From positions 2,437,599 through 2,501,598 of the forward strand of contig NZ_CP009159.1 of NCBI RefSeq assembly GCF_000739435.1: a stretch of DNA of 64,000 nucleotides. Reading direction: 5' to 3'. Origin of the DNA: Actinobacillus suis ATCC 33415 (GTDB taxonomy: Bacteria > Pseudomonadota > Gammaproteobacteria > Enterobacterales > Pasteurellaceae). Below the pieces are notes generated by a model, which worked only from the letters and a program-made list of their open reading frames with translations, made no database searches and was not told the origin of the DNA. A program made the translations under genes and the position numbers. Each line of letters opens with the position of its first letter. Positions within the stretch are counted from its first letter, which is position 1. Positions 9,704 to 17,716 of this stretch are shown in pieces.

Positions 9704-10381
9704 ATGAATTATTGGGGATTTAGATGTATTCATTGCCGTAAACCATTAGCAATAGCGCAGCATACTATTTGTAGTAGCTGTTATCGAAAAATAGAAAAAA
9801 GCTGCTATTGTGGATGCTGTGGTGCGTTATTGCCAGAAAATCAGTTATATTGCGGTAATTGTTTACGTAATGAGCCAAAATGGCATCGTATCGTACAGAT
9901 TGCATATTATAAGCCACCGCTTTCCGATTGGATTCATCGGTTTAAGTTTCAGGATCAATTTTGGTTGGATCAAGGTCTTGCTAGATTGTTGCTATTAGCG
10001 ATAAAGCAAGCGCAAAGAACACATCAATTAGAATTGCCGGAGGTAATTTTCCCGGTACCACTTTTTTGGCACAGAGAATGGCAGAGGGGTTTTAATCAAG
10101 CGCAGCTGCTGGCGGAACATTTATCAAATTGGCTAAATATTCCTTTAGATAATGTTAGTTTAAAACGAGTACGAGCGACATATTCTCAACGACAACTTAC
10201 AGCCTATGAACGGAAGCGCAATTTAAAAGGCGCATTTCGTTATACGCCAAATCGAGCATATCACCGTGTTGCGATTATTGATGATGTGGTGACAACCGGC
10301 TCAACGTTAAATGCAATTTGTGCCGAGTTACTTAAGCAGGGTGTACAGCACATTCAAGTTTGGACATTGGCTCGAGCTTAA
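9704..10381 (+). CDS. comF: Competence protein ComF (phosphoribosyltransferase-like)
   Basis: ComF is a cytoplasmic protein needed for natural transformation in Haemophilus and relatives, acting on DNA after it enters the cell. The 225-residue protein has an N-terminal zinc-ribbon-like region with many Cys pairs (CIHCRKP, CSSCYRKI, CYCGCCGALLP, CGNCLRNEPKW) and a C-terminal PRTase-type domain with FPVPLFWHREWQRGFNQAQLLA and the PRPP loop VAIIDDVVTTGSTL. The ATG follows AAAGGAGTAAGT. A CRP-S-like site upstream supports competence regulation. An inverted USS pair follows the stop. Confidence 0.95.
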   Translation: MNYWGFRCIHCRKPLAIAQHTICSSCYRKIEKSCYCGCCGALLPENQLYCGNCLRNEPKWHRIVQIAYYKPPLSDWIHRFKFQDQFWLDQGLARLLLLAIKQAQRTHQLELPEVIFPVPLFWHREWQRGFNQAQLLAEHLSNWLNIPLDNVSLKRVRATYSQRQLTAYERKRNLKGAFRYTPNRAYHRVAIIDDVVTTGSTLNAICAELLKQGVQHIQVWTLARA

Positions 10382-10391
10382 TTTAGCTTTA

Positions 10392-10436
10392 ACAAGCGGT
10401 CATTTTTACAGATTTTTTGCAAAAATAACCGCTTGT
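10392..10436. terminator. USS inverted pair acting as terminator between comF and the LysR gene
   Basis: ACAAGCGGT (10392-10400) and ACCGCTTGT (10428-10436) form the arms of a hairpin with an A/T-rich loop. It lies between two convergent genes. Confidence 0.7.
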
Positions 10437-10457
10437 ATGGATTTGTATATGAAGGAA

Positions 10458-11348
10458 TTAGGTTAAATTTTTAAAATAATCGATGATTAATTGGCTTGCC
10501 ACTCGTACTTTTTCAGACTGAATACGCTGCGGCGTAACTAAATATAGTGGTGTTTTTGGTAATTTCCAATCTGAACAAAGTGAGATTAATTCGCCGGATT
10601 CAAGCTGATCTCGAATATATTTAATCGGGAGTTTAGTAATACCTAATCCATTTAACAGTAAACCTTTTGCCGCATTAAGTGAATTGCAAGTAATACGATA
10701 ATAGGGCATAAATGTTGCGGTATCTCGTCCTCGGCTTAGCAGTATTGGGGATTTTTTCTTTTCTTTATCCGGATAACTAATCCAGTCCAACTTCTCTAGT
10801 TCGGATAAATTTTTGGGCAATCCATGGCGCTTAATATAGTCGTGATGCGCCACAATTGCCCATTCAAAATTATGTAGATGACGAGCGACAGTGCGGTCAT
10901 CTGTGATATTGCCCGAACGTAGCAAAATATCAAATTTCTGCTCCGAAATATCAACAGGAGTATCTTCAAAGGTAAGATTCAAACGAATTTCTGGATGATT
11001 ATCGAGAATATTCTTAAACGTTCTGATTAAAAAACTATCAATTAGACCACTTACAGAAGCGATTTTTAATTCACCGACAGGTTCTGAGCGAAGCGCTTCA
11101 ATGCTGCGAACCGCATTTTCTGCGCTGTGTTGAATATGTGCAATATGCTGATAAAAAATGTTCCCCGCATCAGTTAAAGATAGCTTTCGTGTTGTTCTAT
11201 TTAACAGTTTGATTTTTAACTGATTTTCTAACTTTTTAATCGTTTGCGTTACCGCGGAGGGTGTCATGGACAACTTCTCAGCGGCCGCTTGCATCGCACC
11301 TTGCTCAACGACTGTTACAAAGACCAGCATTGCTTTGTAATCATACAT
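10458..11348 (-). CDS. LysR-family transcriptional regulator
   Basis: The 296-residue protein has an N-terminal winged helix-turn-helix (residues about 3-62: AMLVFVTVVEQGAMQAAAEKLSMTPSAVTQTIKKLE) and a LysR substrate-binding domain (about 90-293; SEPVGELKIASVSG onwards). Detail in the effector domain (FDILLRSGNITDDRTVARHL) is like the CrgA/AaeR-type group of LysR proteins. LysR genes are often divergent from a target; here the divergent side (11349-11797) holds no recognised gene, so the target may be elsewhere. Effector unknown. Confidence 0.9.
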   Translation of the reverse strand: MYDYKAMLVFVTVVEQGAMQAAAEKLSMTPSAVTQTIKKLENQLKIKLLNRTTRKLSLTDAGNIFYQHIAHIQHSAENAVRSIEALRSEPVGELKIASVSGLIDSFLIRTFKNILDNHPEIRLNLTFEDTPVDISEQKFDILLRSGNITDDRTVARHLHNFEWAIVAHHDYIKRHGLPKNLSELEKLDWISYPDKEKKKSPILLSRGRDTATFMPYYRITCNSLNAAKGLLLNGLGITKLPIKYIRDQLESGELISLCSDWKLPKTPLYLVTPQRIQSEKVRVASQLIIDYFKNLT

Positions 11349-11756
11349 ACAAAATCCTTTTATTAAGTTGTGCTTAATAGTGTATTAAGTAAAATGGGGT
11401 TGTTAAGGCATTTTAAATCATTACAATTAATTTGAAATTTTTACTATTTCATTATTTTTAGCAATGACATATATGAACTAGTTATGCCTTAGAGTTATGA
11501 TGAGATTCTACGGCTTTTTAGTGTCTTTGCTTAGCGAACTTTTGTATAAAAATAGAAAATTTTCTATTTCAAATGTAAAGCGTTTGTTGAATTAATGAAA
11601 TAGGGAAAATTTCTGTTATCTCCATTATGAATGAGTATTATTTGTAATAAATGAATAATACATTGGAGTAATAAGCATAGTGATCAACCGCACTAAACAA
11701 TTTTGATAGTGATTTACGAATTATTATTAGAAGTATTTTGTGACTGGTTTTTTTTC
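11349..11756. other. Intergenic stretch with no recognised gene
   Basis: This AT-rich stretch lies between the LysR gene start and the rsmC end. The longest plausible reading frame is 32 codons (11497-11595, plus strand) with no good ribosome site. A direct repeat-like pair around the LysR start (AAGTTGTGCTTAATAGTG) and an A/T palindrome (AAAATTTTCTATTT) are visible. A terminator with a T run pointing rightward ends the stretch, so a small rightward RNA is possible but unproven. Confidence 0.5.
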
Positions 11757-11793
11757 AAAGACGGCTGAAAAGGATTTTCTGGCCGTCTTTTTT
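11757..11793. terminator. Terminator hairpin downstream of rsmC
   Basis: Stem AAAGACGGC / GCCGTCTTT (11757-11765 and 11782-11790). The better T run (TCTTTTTT) is on the plus strand; on the minus strand, where rsmC is read, the run is TCTTTG. It may serve rsmC, a rightward transcript, or both. Confidence 0.7.
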
Positions 11794-11797
11794 CGCT

Positions 11798-12787
11798 TTA
11801 AGCTTTAGCGGAATACACTTTAAATTTATTGGATTTGGCAATCACTTTATGTGAACCGAAAGCTTTATCCAATAAATCCGGATAAGGTAAGAAAGCATTC
11901 GCTACAATACGCAGTTCTCCACCACGATTTAAACGATTTTTCGCTTGTGCAATTAAATCTTCTACTGCTCGATAAGCGGTATCAATCCCATCGTGAAACG
12001 GCGGGTTTGATACGATCAAATCAAAACGTTCCTCAATATGCGAAAACACATCGCTTGCCACTACAGTTCCTTCCAAAGCATTTTCTGCCAATGTACGACG
12101 AGATGATTCAAGTGCCATTGCATGAATATCGGACATAGTTAATTTAATCTTTTCAAATTGCTGTTTTAGGCTTGCCCCAATCACACCGGCTCCGCAGCCA
12201 AGATCCAGTATTTTTCCTTTTAAGCGGTCTGCCTTATTAAAACTCGAAAGTAATAATTGCGTGCCACCATCTAATTCTGCCGAACTGAATACAGCCGGTA
12301 AAGCAAAAATGGTTAGATTTGGTAACTGGTAAGATTTCCAGAATTTTTTACTGTTAAATTCAGGCATACTTTGCAACTCAAAATGATATAAACCGCAGCG
12401 ACGAGCGGAATCAATTTTGGCGATATTGCCGTAAGGCTCAAGTAATTTTTCTACCGAACGCACACCGGCACGGTTTTCACCGATAATCAACATTTCTTGT
12501 CCTACATCGGCTTGCGAAAGCCATTGTAGTAATTGATATTGACATTCTTGCTTATTTTTAGTCCAGTAAAAGACGGCTAATTCGGCTTTAATTTCGCAAT
12601 CTAAACCGAAGCTCACATCGGCATATTGGCGTGCATAATCGAAATAACTGCTAAAAACGGCAACGCTTTTTGCATTCGCTTTTATTTGATCGGCAAAGCG
12701 ATCTCGAACATCACCAAAAAGTAAAATGGATTTATTGGCAAATAACGGTAAATGACGAGTTAATACTTCACTTTCAAGAGAGAGCAT
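11798..12787 (-). CDS. rsmC: 16S rRNA guanine-N2 methyltransferase RsmC
   Basis: RsmC methylates G1207 of 16S rRNA in the 30S subunit. The 329-residue protein has the usual duplicated layout: a degenerate N-terminal methyltransferase-like domain (about 1-155) and an active C-terminal domain with SAM loop ILDLGCGAGVIGASL (about 196) and catalytic LIVSNPPFHDG (about 257). The ADQVEKL-like region and the C-terminal FKVYSA end are typical. It is divergent from holD; rsmC and holD are neighbours in many enteric and Pasteurellaceae genomes. Confidence 0.95.
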   Translation of the reverse strand: MLSLESEVLTRHLPLFANKSILLFGDVRDRFADQIKANAKSVAVFSSYFDYARQYADVSFGLDCEIKAELAVFYWTKNKQECQYQLLQWLSQADVGQEMLIIGENRAGVRSVEKLLEPYGNIAKIDSARRCGLYHFELQSMPEFNSKKFWKSYQLPNLTIFALPAVFSSAELDGGTQLLLSSFNKADRLKGKILDLGCGAGVIGASLKQQFEKIKLTMSDIHAMALESSRRTLAENALEGTVVASDVFSHIEERFDLIVSNPPFHDGIDTAYRAVEDLIAQAKNRLNRGGELRIVANAFLPYPDLLDKAFGSHKVIAKSNKFKVYSAKA

Positions 12788-12891
12788 AAATATCCTTTTA
12801 TTTCTGAATATTACGGAGCGTAATCATAAAAACATTTCCGCATTTTACCGACTTTTGGTACTATTCCCTACTTGTTTTTGCGAGGTATGAG

Positions 12892-13314
12892 ATGAATCGG
12901 CGAGATTTGCTATTAAATGAGATGAATATTCCTCAATGGATGCTAACAAAACCGCAAGTATTAAAGGGCGATGCGCAAATTCGCTTGGATAAAGCGGTGA
13001 AACTGGTTGTGGTATGTGAAGAGAATCATCAAGCTAGCGGTCTGTTTTCGGATATTTTACGCACCTTGCAGCTGCAGCCAAACCAATATCAATGGTTGGA
13101 TGCGGAACAAGCCCAGCGTTTAGCTTTTGAACATCAGCCTATTTTTTGGTTAATCCAAGCAGAATCACAAGCGGTTGAAATTGCAAAAAAATTTGCAAAT
13201 CAGACCGCTTGGCAACATAGCTCGTGGCAAGATTTAACTAATGTCACAACTAAACGCCAACTTTGGCGACAAATGGCGGCATTTTGTCAGCATTTTGGGG
13301 ATAATCATGATTGA
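12892..13314 (+). CDS. holD: DNA polymerase III psi subunit
   Basis: Psi binds chi (HolC) and links the clamp loader to SSB. The 140-residue protein opens with the conserved RRDLLLNEMNIPQWMLTKPQVLKG segment, where the RxLxxMGIxxW-like motif contacts chi, and then has the alpha/beta core. The family evolves fast and the length fits. Its last codons overlap rimI: the ATG of rimI (13307) lies inside the holD end, giving an 8-base overlap that suggests translational coupling, as in E. coli holD-rimI. Confidence 0.93.
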   Translation: MNRRDLLLNEMNIPQWMLTKPQVLKGDAQIRLDKAVKLVVVCEENHQASGLFSDILRTLQLQPNQYQWLDAEQAQRLAFEHQPIFWLIQAESQAVEIAKKFANQTAWQHSSWQDLTNVTTKRQLWRQMAAFCQHFGDNHD

Positions 13315-13744
13315 AGTAGTGAATGAATCGGATTTTGACCGCTTGTTTGAAATTGAACAAGCCGCACACCTCGTACCTTGGAGCAAAGGCACGTTACTCA
13401 ATAATCAAGGTGATAAATATTTAAATCTCAAGCTGACCGAACAAAATCAAATCGTGGCTTTTGCTATTTGCCAAACCGTATTGGATGAAGCAACCTTATT
13501 TAATATTGCGGTTGACCCTCGTTTCCAAGCAAAAGGTTACGGCAAACGTTTATTATCCGCCTTAATTGAAAGACTGCGTGAACAAGGTATCTTAACGCTT
13601 TGGTTGGAAGTACGAGAATCCAATCTCGCCGCACAAAAATTATATGACGTACTCGGTTTTAATGAAGTCACTATTCGTAAAAATTATTATCCGACACCGA
13701 GTGGCGCAAGAGAAAATGCCGTTGTGATGGCATTGTATTTATAA
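13307..13744 (+). CDS. rimI: Ribosomal protein alanine N-acetyltransferase RimI
   Basis: RimI acetylates the N-terminal Ala of ribosomal protein S18. The start was placed at the ATG overlapping the holD end, giving 145 residues (MIEVVNESDFDRLFEIEQAA), the family length; an upstream in-frame start at 13241 would lie deep within holD. The GNAT fold is clear: FNIAVDPRFQAKGYGKRLLSALI holds the acetyl-CoA loop (Q/RxxGxG/A as QAKGYG), then LEVRESNLAAQKLYDVLGFNEV, and the RimI tail KNYYPTPSGARENAVVM. Confidence 0.95.
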   Translation: MIEVVNESDFDRLFEIEQAAHLVPWSKGTLLNNQGDKYLNLKLTEQNQIVAFAICQTVLDEATLFNIAVDPRFQAKGYGKRLLSALIERLREQGILTLWLEVRESNLAAQKLYDVLGFNEVTIRKNYYPTPSGARENAVVMALYL

Positions 13745-13767
13745 AATAATTAGGAACATTAAACATA

Positions 13768-15105
13768 ATGACCACAGAAACCCCATTAATGACCTTTGAG
13801 GAATTAGATTTAGCCCCTCAACTGTTAAAAGCATTGAATAAAAAAGGTTATAAACGCCCGACCGCCGTACAAGCGGAAACCATTCCGCACGCGCTTGACG
13901 GACGTGATTTACTTGGCTCAGCACCAACCGGCACCGGTAAAACCGCTGCATTTCTATTGCCAGCGATTCAACATTTATTAGATTACCCACGCCGTAAACC
14001 GGGTGCACCACGTATTTTAATTTTAACGCCGACTCGTGAACTTGCGATGCAAGTGGCGGAAGAAGCACAAGCTTTTGCTGAATTTACCAAACTTAGTATT
14101 GCAACGATTACCGGCGGTGTGGCGTATCAAAACCACGGCGAAGTGTTTAACAGCAACCAAGATATCGTGGTCGCGACACCGGGACGTTTAATGCAATATA
14201 TCAAAGAAGAAAATTTTGACTGCCGTGCGGTAGAGATTTTGATCTTTGATGAAGCAGACCGTATGTTACAAATGGGGTTTGGGCAAGATGCGGAAAAAAT
14301 TGCAGCGGAAACCCGTTGGCGTAAACATACGTGGTTATTCTCAGCAACGTTGGAAGGTGAGCTATTAGTGGATTTTACCGATCGAATTTTGGATAACCCG
14401 TTAAAAATTGATGCGGAACCAAGCCGCCGTGAGCGTAAAAAAATCCAACAATGGTATTACCATGCGGATAACTTAGAACACAAAACCAAATTGCTTGCTC
14501 GTTTAATTTCTACGATGGAAATGGAGAAAGCGATTGTTTTTGTGCGCCGTCGTGAAGATGTGCGTGAGTTAAGCGATACGTTACGTAAACGTGGTTTACG
14601 TTCGACTTATTTAGAAGGCGATATGGCACAAACCCAACGTAACCAAGCGATCGCCCGTTTAAAAGACGGTGTAGTTAATGTGTTGGTTGCGACGGATGTT
14701 GCTGCACGTGGTATTGATATTGATGATGTTGATTATGTGATTAACTTCGACTTACCGTACAGTGCAGATACCTATTTGCACCGTATCGGTCGTACCGCTC
14801 GTGCCGGTAAAAAAGGCTCGGCAATCTCATTGGTGGAAGCGCACGATTACAAACTATTAGGTAAAATCAAGCGTTATACCGAGGAATTGTTAAAACCGAG
14901 AGTGATTGAAGGTTTAGAACCTCGTACCAAAGCGCCGAAAGACGGTGAGTTGAACACTACGACCAAAAAAGAAAAAGCACGTATTAAAAAACGCAAAGAA
15001 GCGAAAAAAGAAGCGGCAAAAGCCAAAGTAAAAGTGCGTCATAAAGACACCAAAAATATTGGTAAACGTCGTAAACCGGCTTCAGAAGCGACAAAATCTG
15101 AGTAA
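13768..15105 (+). CDS. srmB: ATP-dependent RNA helicase SrmB (DEAD box)
   Basis: SrmB assists early 50S ribosome assembly. The 445-residue protein has all DEAD-box motifs: Q motif around KKGYKRPTAVQAETIP, motif I APTGTGKTAAF, motif Ia PTRELAMQ, GG, TPGRL, motif II IFDEADRML (DEAD), motif III SATLEG, then domain 2 with VFVRRREDV, TDVAARGID and HRIGRTARAGK. The C-terminus (about 395-445) is a Lys/Arg-rich tail of the SrmB type. It starts 23 bases after rimI and may be read through from it. Confidence 0.94.
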   Translation: MTTETPLMTFEELDLAPQLLKALNKKGYKRPTAVQAETIPHALDGRDLLGSAPTGTGKTAAFLLPAIQHLLDYPRRKPGAPRILILTPTRELAMQVAEEAQAFAEFTKLSIATITGGVAYQNHGEVFNSNQDIVVATPGRLMQYIKEENFDCRAVEILIFDEADRMLQMGFGQDAEKIAAETRWRKHTWLFSATLEGELLVDFTDRILDNPLKIDAEPSRRERKKIQQWYYHADNLEHKTKLLARLISTMEMEKAIVFVRRREDVRELSDTLRKRGLRSTYLEGDMAQTQRNQAIARLKDGVVNVLVATDVAARGIDIDDVDYVINFDLPYSADTYLHRIGRTARAGKKGSAISLVEAHDYKLLGKIKRYTEELLKPRVIEGLEPRTKAPKDGELNTTTKKEKARIKKRKEAKKEAAKAKVKVRHKDTKNIGKRRKPASEATKSE

Positions 15106-15106
15106 T

Positions 15107-15154
15107 ACAAGCGGTTAAATTTTTGCAAAATTTTGCGGAAATTTGACCGCTTTT
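15107..15154 (+). terminator. USS inverted pair after srmB
   Basis: ACAAGCGGT directly after the srmB stop pairs with GACCGCTTTT about 30 bases later; the run TTTT follows. It is a USS-built terminator between srmB and pdxH. Confidence 0.65.
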
Positions 15155-15180
15155 GCTTTCTAGTTTGTAGAGAGGAAGAA

Positions 15181-15810
15181 ATGGATCTACACAACATCCG
15201 AGAAGATTATAGTAAACAAGAATTGTCCCAAGCGCATTGCCATGCGGATCCGATTCAACAATTCGAACAATGGCTACAAGAAGCGATTAGCGCCAAAGTG
15301 AACGAGCCGACAGCAATGAATGTGGCGACTGTGTTAGACGGAAAACCGACCAGTCGTATTGTGCTATTAAAAGAAGTGAATCCAAATGGCTTTGTATTTT
15401 TTACCAACTATCAAAGTCGTAAAGGGCAAGAGATTGAGCAAAATCCTTATGTTGCGTTAACTTTTTTCTGGGCGGAGTTAGAACGTTCGGTACGCATTGA
15501 AGGACGGATTGAGAAAATTTCAGCTGAGGAATCGGATCGCTATTTTGCCAGCCGTCCTTATACCAGCCGAGTTGGTGCTTGGGCGAGTAATCAGAGTCAA
15601 GTGTTAGCCAGTAAAAGCGAGTTGGTGGCAAAAGCGGCATTGATTGCGGCAAAACACCCGTTACACGTACCTCGTCCACCGCATTGGGGCGGTTATATCG
15701 TTTTACCGGAACGTATTGAATTTTGGCAGGGCAGACCAAGTCGTTTGCACGACCGGATTTGTTATCGCATTGTTGAAGGAAAGTGGCTGAAAGAACGGTT
15801 ATCGCCATAA
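15181..15810 (+). CDS. pdxH: Pyridoxine/pyridoxamine 5'-phosphate oxidase
   Basis: PdxH is an FMN enzyme that oxidises PNP or PMP to pyridoxal 5'-phosphate. The ATG at 15181 was chosen because it follows AGAGAGGAAGAA and gives 209 residues starting [10 protein letters not shown], the family start; an upstream TTG would begin inside the srmB terminator. Motifs seen: FMN-binding [54 protein letters not shown], and the C-terminal [16 protein letters not shown] and ERLSP end. A strong terminator follows. Confidence 0.97.
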   Translation: MDLHNIREDYSKQELSQAHCHADPIQQFEQWLQEAISAKVNEPTAMNVATVLDGKPTSRIVLLKEVNPNGFVFFTNYQSRKGQEIEQNPYVALTFFWAELERSVRIEGRIEKISAEESDRYFASRPYTSRVGAWASNQSQVLASKSELVAKAALIAAKHPLHVPRPPHWGGYIVLPERIEFWQGRPSRLHDRICYRIVEGKWLKERLSP

Positions 15811-15820
15811 GCTAGATACA

Positions 15821-15850
15821 AAAAAATGGTGGGATTTCCCACCATTTTTT
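15821..15850. terminator. Bidirectional terminator between pdxH and hbpA
   Basis: Stem AAAAAATGGTGGG / CCCACCATTTTTT with a 4-base loop. It serves two convergent genes, pdxH (plus) and the lipoprotein gene (minus, stop at 15881). Confidence 0.92.
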
Positions 15851-15880
15851 ATTGATTTGCACCATTAACTGAAAAGATTT

Positions 15881-17518
15881 TTAGTCAGCAAGTTTTGTAC
15901 CGTACAAATAAGTGTAACCGAACGGGCTTTGTTTATAGTCCTGTACACGTTTGCTAGTCGGTGCAAAGTTAATCGAGTGTGCAACGTTAATCCACGGGGC
16001 TTGTTCTCTTAACAATACTTGTGCCTGTTCGTAGAGTTTAGTACGTTCCGCTTTATCCGATAAACCGAGCGCTTTGTCTAATAACGCATCTAACTCAGGG
16101 CTGTTAAAACGAGCATAGTTACTGTTGCCAACATTTGCTGAACCGAATAATGGCGATAAGAAGTTATCCGGATCACCGTTATCGCCGGACCAGCCGTAAG
16201 TACCGGCAGTTAATTCACCCGCTTTTGAGCGTTTAATATAATCGCCCCATTCATAGGTCACTAATTTGGCTTTTACACCAATTTTTGCCCAGTCCGCCTG
16301 AATGATTTCAGACATACGGCGTGGATTCGGATTTGAGGCACGAACCACCGGCTGTACCCAAAGTTCGGTTTCGAAACCGTTCGGATAGCCTGCTTCTGCG
16401 AGTAATTGTTTCGCTTTTTCGATATTGAATTCCGATTCTGCTAAGCTGTCGTTGTAGCCCCAAATGGTTGGCGGTAATGGATTTTTCGCCGCAATACCGG
16501 CACCTTGATAAACCACATCAATAATTGCTTTTTTATCGACCGCAAGATTTAACGCTTGGCGTACTTTCACATTATCAAACGGTGCTTTTTCGGTGTTAAA
16601 TGCCACATAAGCGATATTTAAGCCCGGTTGTGAAAGTAATTGCACTTTCGGATCGGTTTTCATTTTTTCAATATCGGTCGCATTCGGGAAGTCGATTAAA
16701 TCGCACTGACCTGCTTGTAATTTTGCATAACGAGCGGTTGCATCCGGTACAATTTCAAAAATTAAGCGGTCAAAATCTGCTTTGCCATTCCAATAATCTT
16801 TGTGTGCCACATAGCGGCTTGCCTGATCTAACACGTAGCCGGTAAAGGCGAACGGGCCGGTACCAATCGGGGTAGTGTCGATGGTTTCTGGTTTACCTGC
16901 TTTTAACATCGCATCCGCATATTCTGCAGAATAGATCGAAGTGAAATCCATACCTAAACTTGATACGAAGGTTGCATCACGTTTGGTTAAGGTAAATTTA
17001 ACCGTATGATCATCCACTTTCTCTACCGATTTTAATAAAGTCGGGAATTTCATCGCTTTAAAGTACGGATAAGTCGCTTTTGATACCGTATGGTAAGGAT
17101 GATTTGGGTCTAATTGACGGTTAAATGAAAATACCACATCATCTGCATTAAAATCACGGCTTGGGGTAAATTCTTTGTTTGAGTGGAATTTTACCCCTTT
17201 GCGTAAGTGGAAAGTGTAAGTTAAGCCGTCTTCTGATACATCCCAAGATTCGGCTAATGCCGGCTCAATCTCAGTTGAACCGCGTTTAAATTCAACTAAA
17301 CGGTTATAAACTTGTTGAGAACTCGCATTGTACGAAATACCGTCCATTGCTAGTGCCGGACTGAAATATTGCGGCGAACGGCTAACGCAGTTCACGAAAG
17401 TCTTTTCGGCAGCCGGTTTTGCTGCGGTCTTAGCATCAGTGTTTTTATCGTCACAAGCGGTTAAGGCAAGTGCTACTAATACACCTGCACTTACTTTAGT
17501 TAAAGTCGCTAATTTCAT
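15881..17518 (-). CDS. hbpA: Periplasmic binding lipoprotein, heme/glutathione type (HbpA/GbpA, DppA family)
   Basis: The 545-residue product is a family 5 solute-binding protein. A lipoprotein signal peptide is visible (LALTAC, Cys22, then DD), unlike soluble DppA. Residues such as the SPQYFSPALAMDGISYNASSQQVYNRLVEF start and the NGDPDNFLSPLFGSANVGNSN segment match H. influenzae HbpA closely. That protein was first described as heme-binding and later shown to bind glutathione (GbpA) and feed the Dpp transporter. No permease or ATPase genes adjoin, so it is an orphan binding protein that likely uses DppBCDF encoded elsewhere. The exact ligand is inferred from homology. Confidence 0.88.
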   Translation of the reverse strand: MKLATLTKVSAGVLVALALTACDDKNTDAKTAAKPAAEKTFVNCVSRSPQYFSPALAMDGISYNASSQQVYNRLVEFKRGSTEIEPALAESWDVSEDGLTYTFHLRKGVKFHSNKEFTPSRDFNADDVVFSFNRQLDPNHPYHTVSKATYPYFKAMKFPTLLKSVEKVDDHTVKFTLTKRDATFVSSLGMDFTSIYSAEYADAMLKAGKPETIDTTPIGTGPFAFTGYVLDQASRYVAHKDYWNGKADFDRLIFEIVPDATARYAKLQAGQCDLIDFPNATDIEKMKTDPKVQLLSQPGLNIAYVAFNTEKAPFDNVKVRQALNLAVDKKAIIDVVYQGAGIAAKNPLPPTIWGYNDSLAESEFNIEKAKQLLAEAGYPNGFETELWVQPVVRASNPNPRRMSEIIQADWAKIGVKAKLVTYEWGDYIKRSKAGELTAGTYGWSGDNGDPDNFLSPLFGSANVGNSNYARFNSPELDALLDKALGLSDKAERTKLYEQAQVLLREQAPWINVAHSINFAPTSKRVQDYKQSPFGYTYLYGTKLAD

Positions 17519-17638
17519 AAGTGCTTCTCCAAGTAGGATTTTAAATAAATCGCAAAATAAAAAGTTGCGAGAGATTACCCTGTCTGAGCAATGGAGTAAA
17601 GAACAAAAGGCATTTCGTTATAACAAAAAGGTATAAAA

Positions 17639-17691
17639 AGCGGTCTGATTTGCCCAAGATTTTGCAAAAAAAGTGAGAAATCAGACCGCTT
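17639..17691 (-). terminator. USS-containing hairpin after the aldehyde dehydrogenase gene
   Basis: AAGCGGTCTGATTT and AAATCAGACCGCTT are a perfect 14-base inverted pair; on the minus strand it is followed by TTTTTA. It ends the dehydrogenase transcript (stop at 17717) before hbpA begins. Confidence 0.8.
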
Positions 17692-17716
17692 ATTCACGGA
17701 GATTCAATTCCGACCA

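Noticed and set aside
11497..11595. 32-codon frame in the LysR-rsmC gap
   Set aside because: No ribosome site, no family, and no conserved context; it could be chance.
13241..13306. Longer RimI reading frame start
   Set aside because: It lies deep within holD; the ATG at 13307 matches the family N-terminus.
15133..15180. Extended pdxH start at a TTG
   Set aside because: It begins inside the srmB USS-hairpin; the ATG at 15181 has a good ribosome site and gives the family start.
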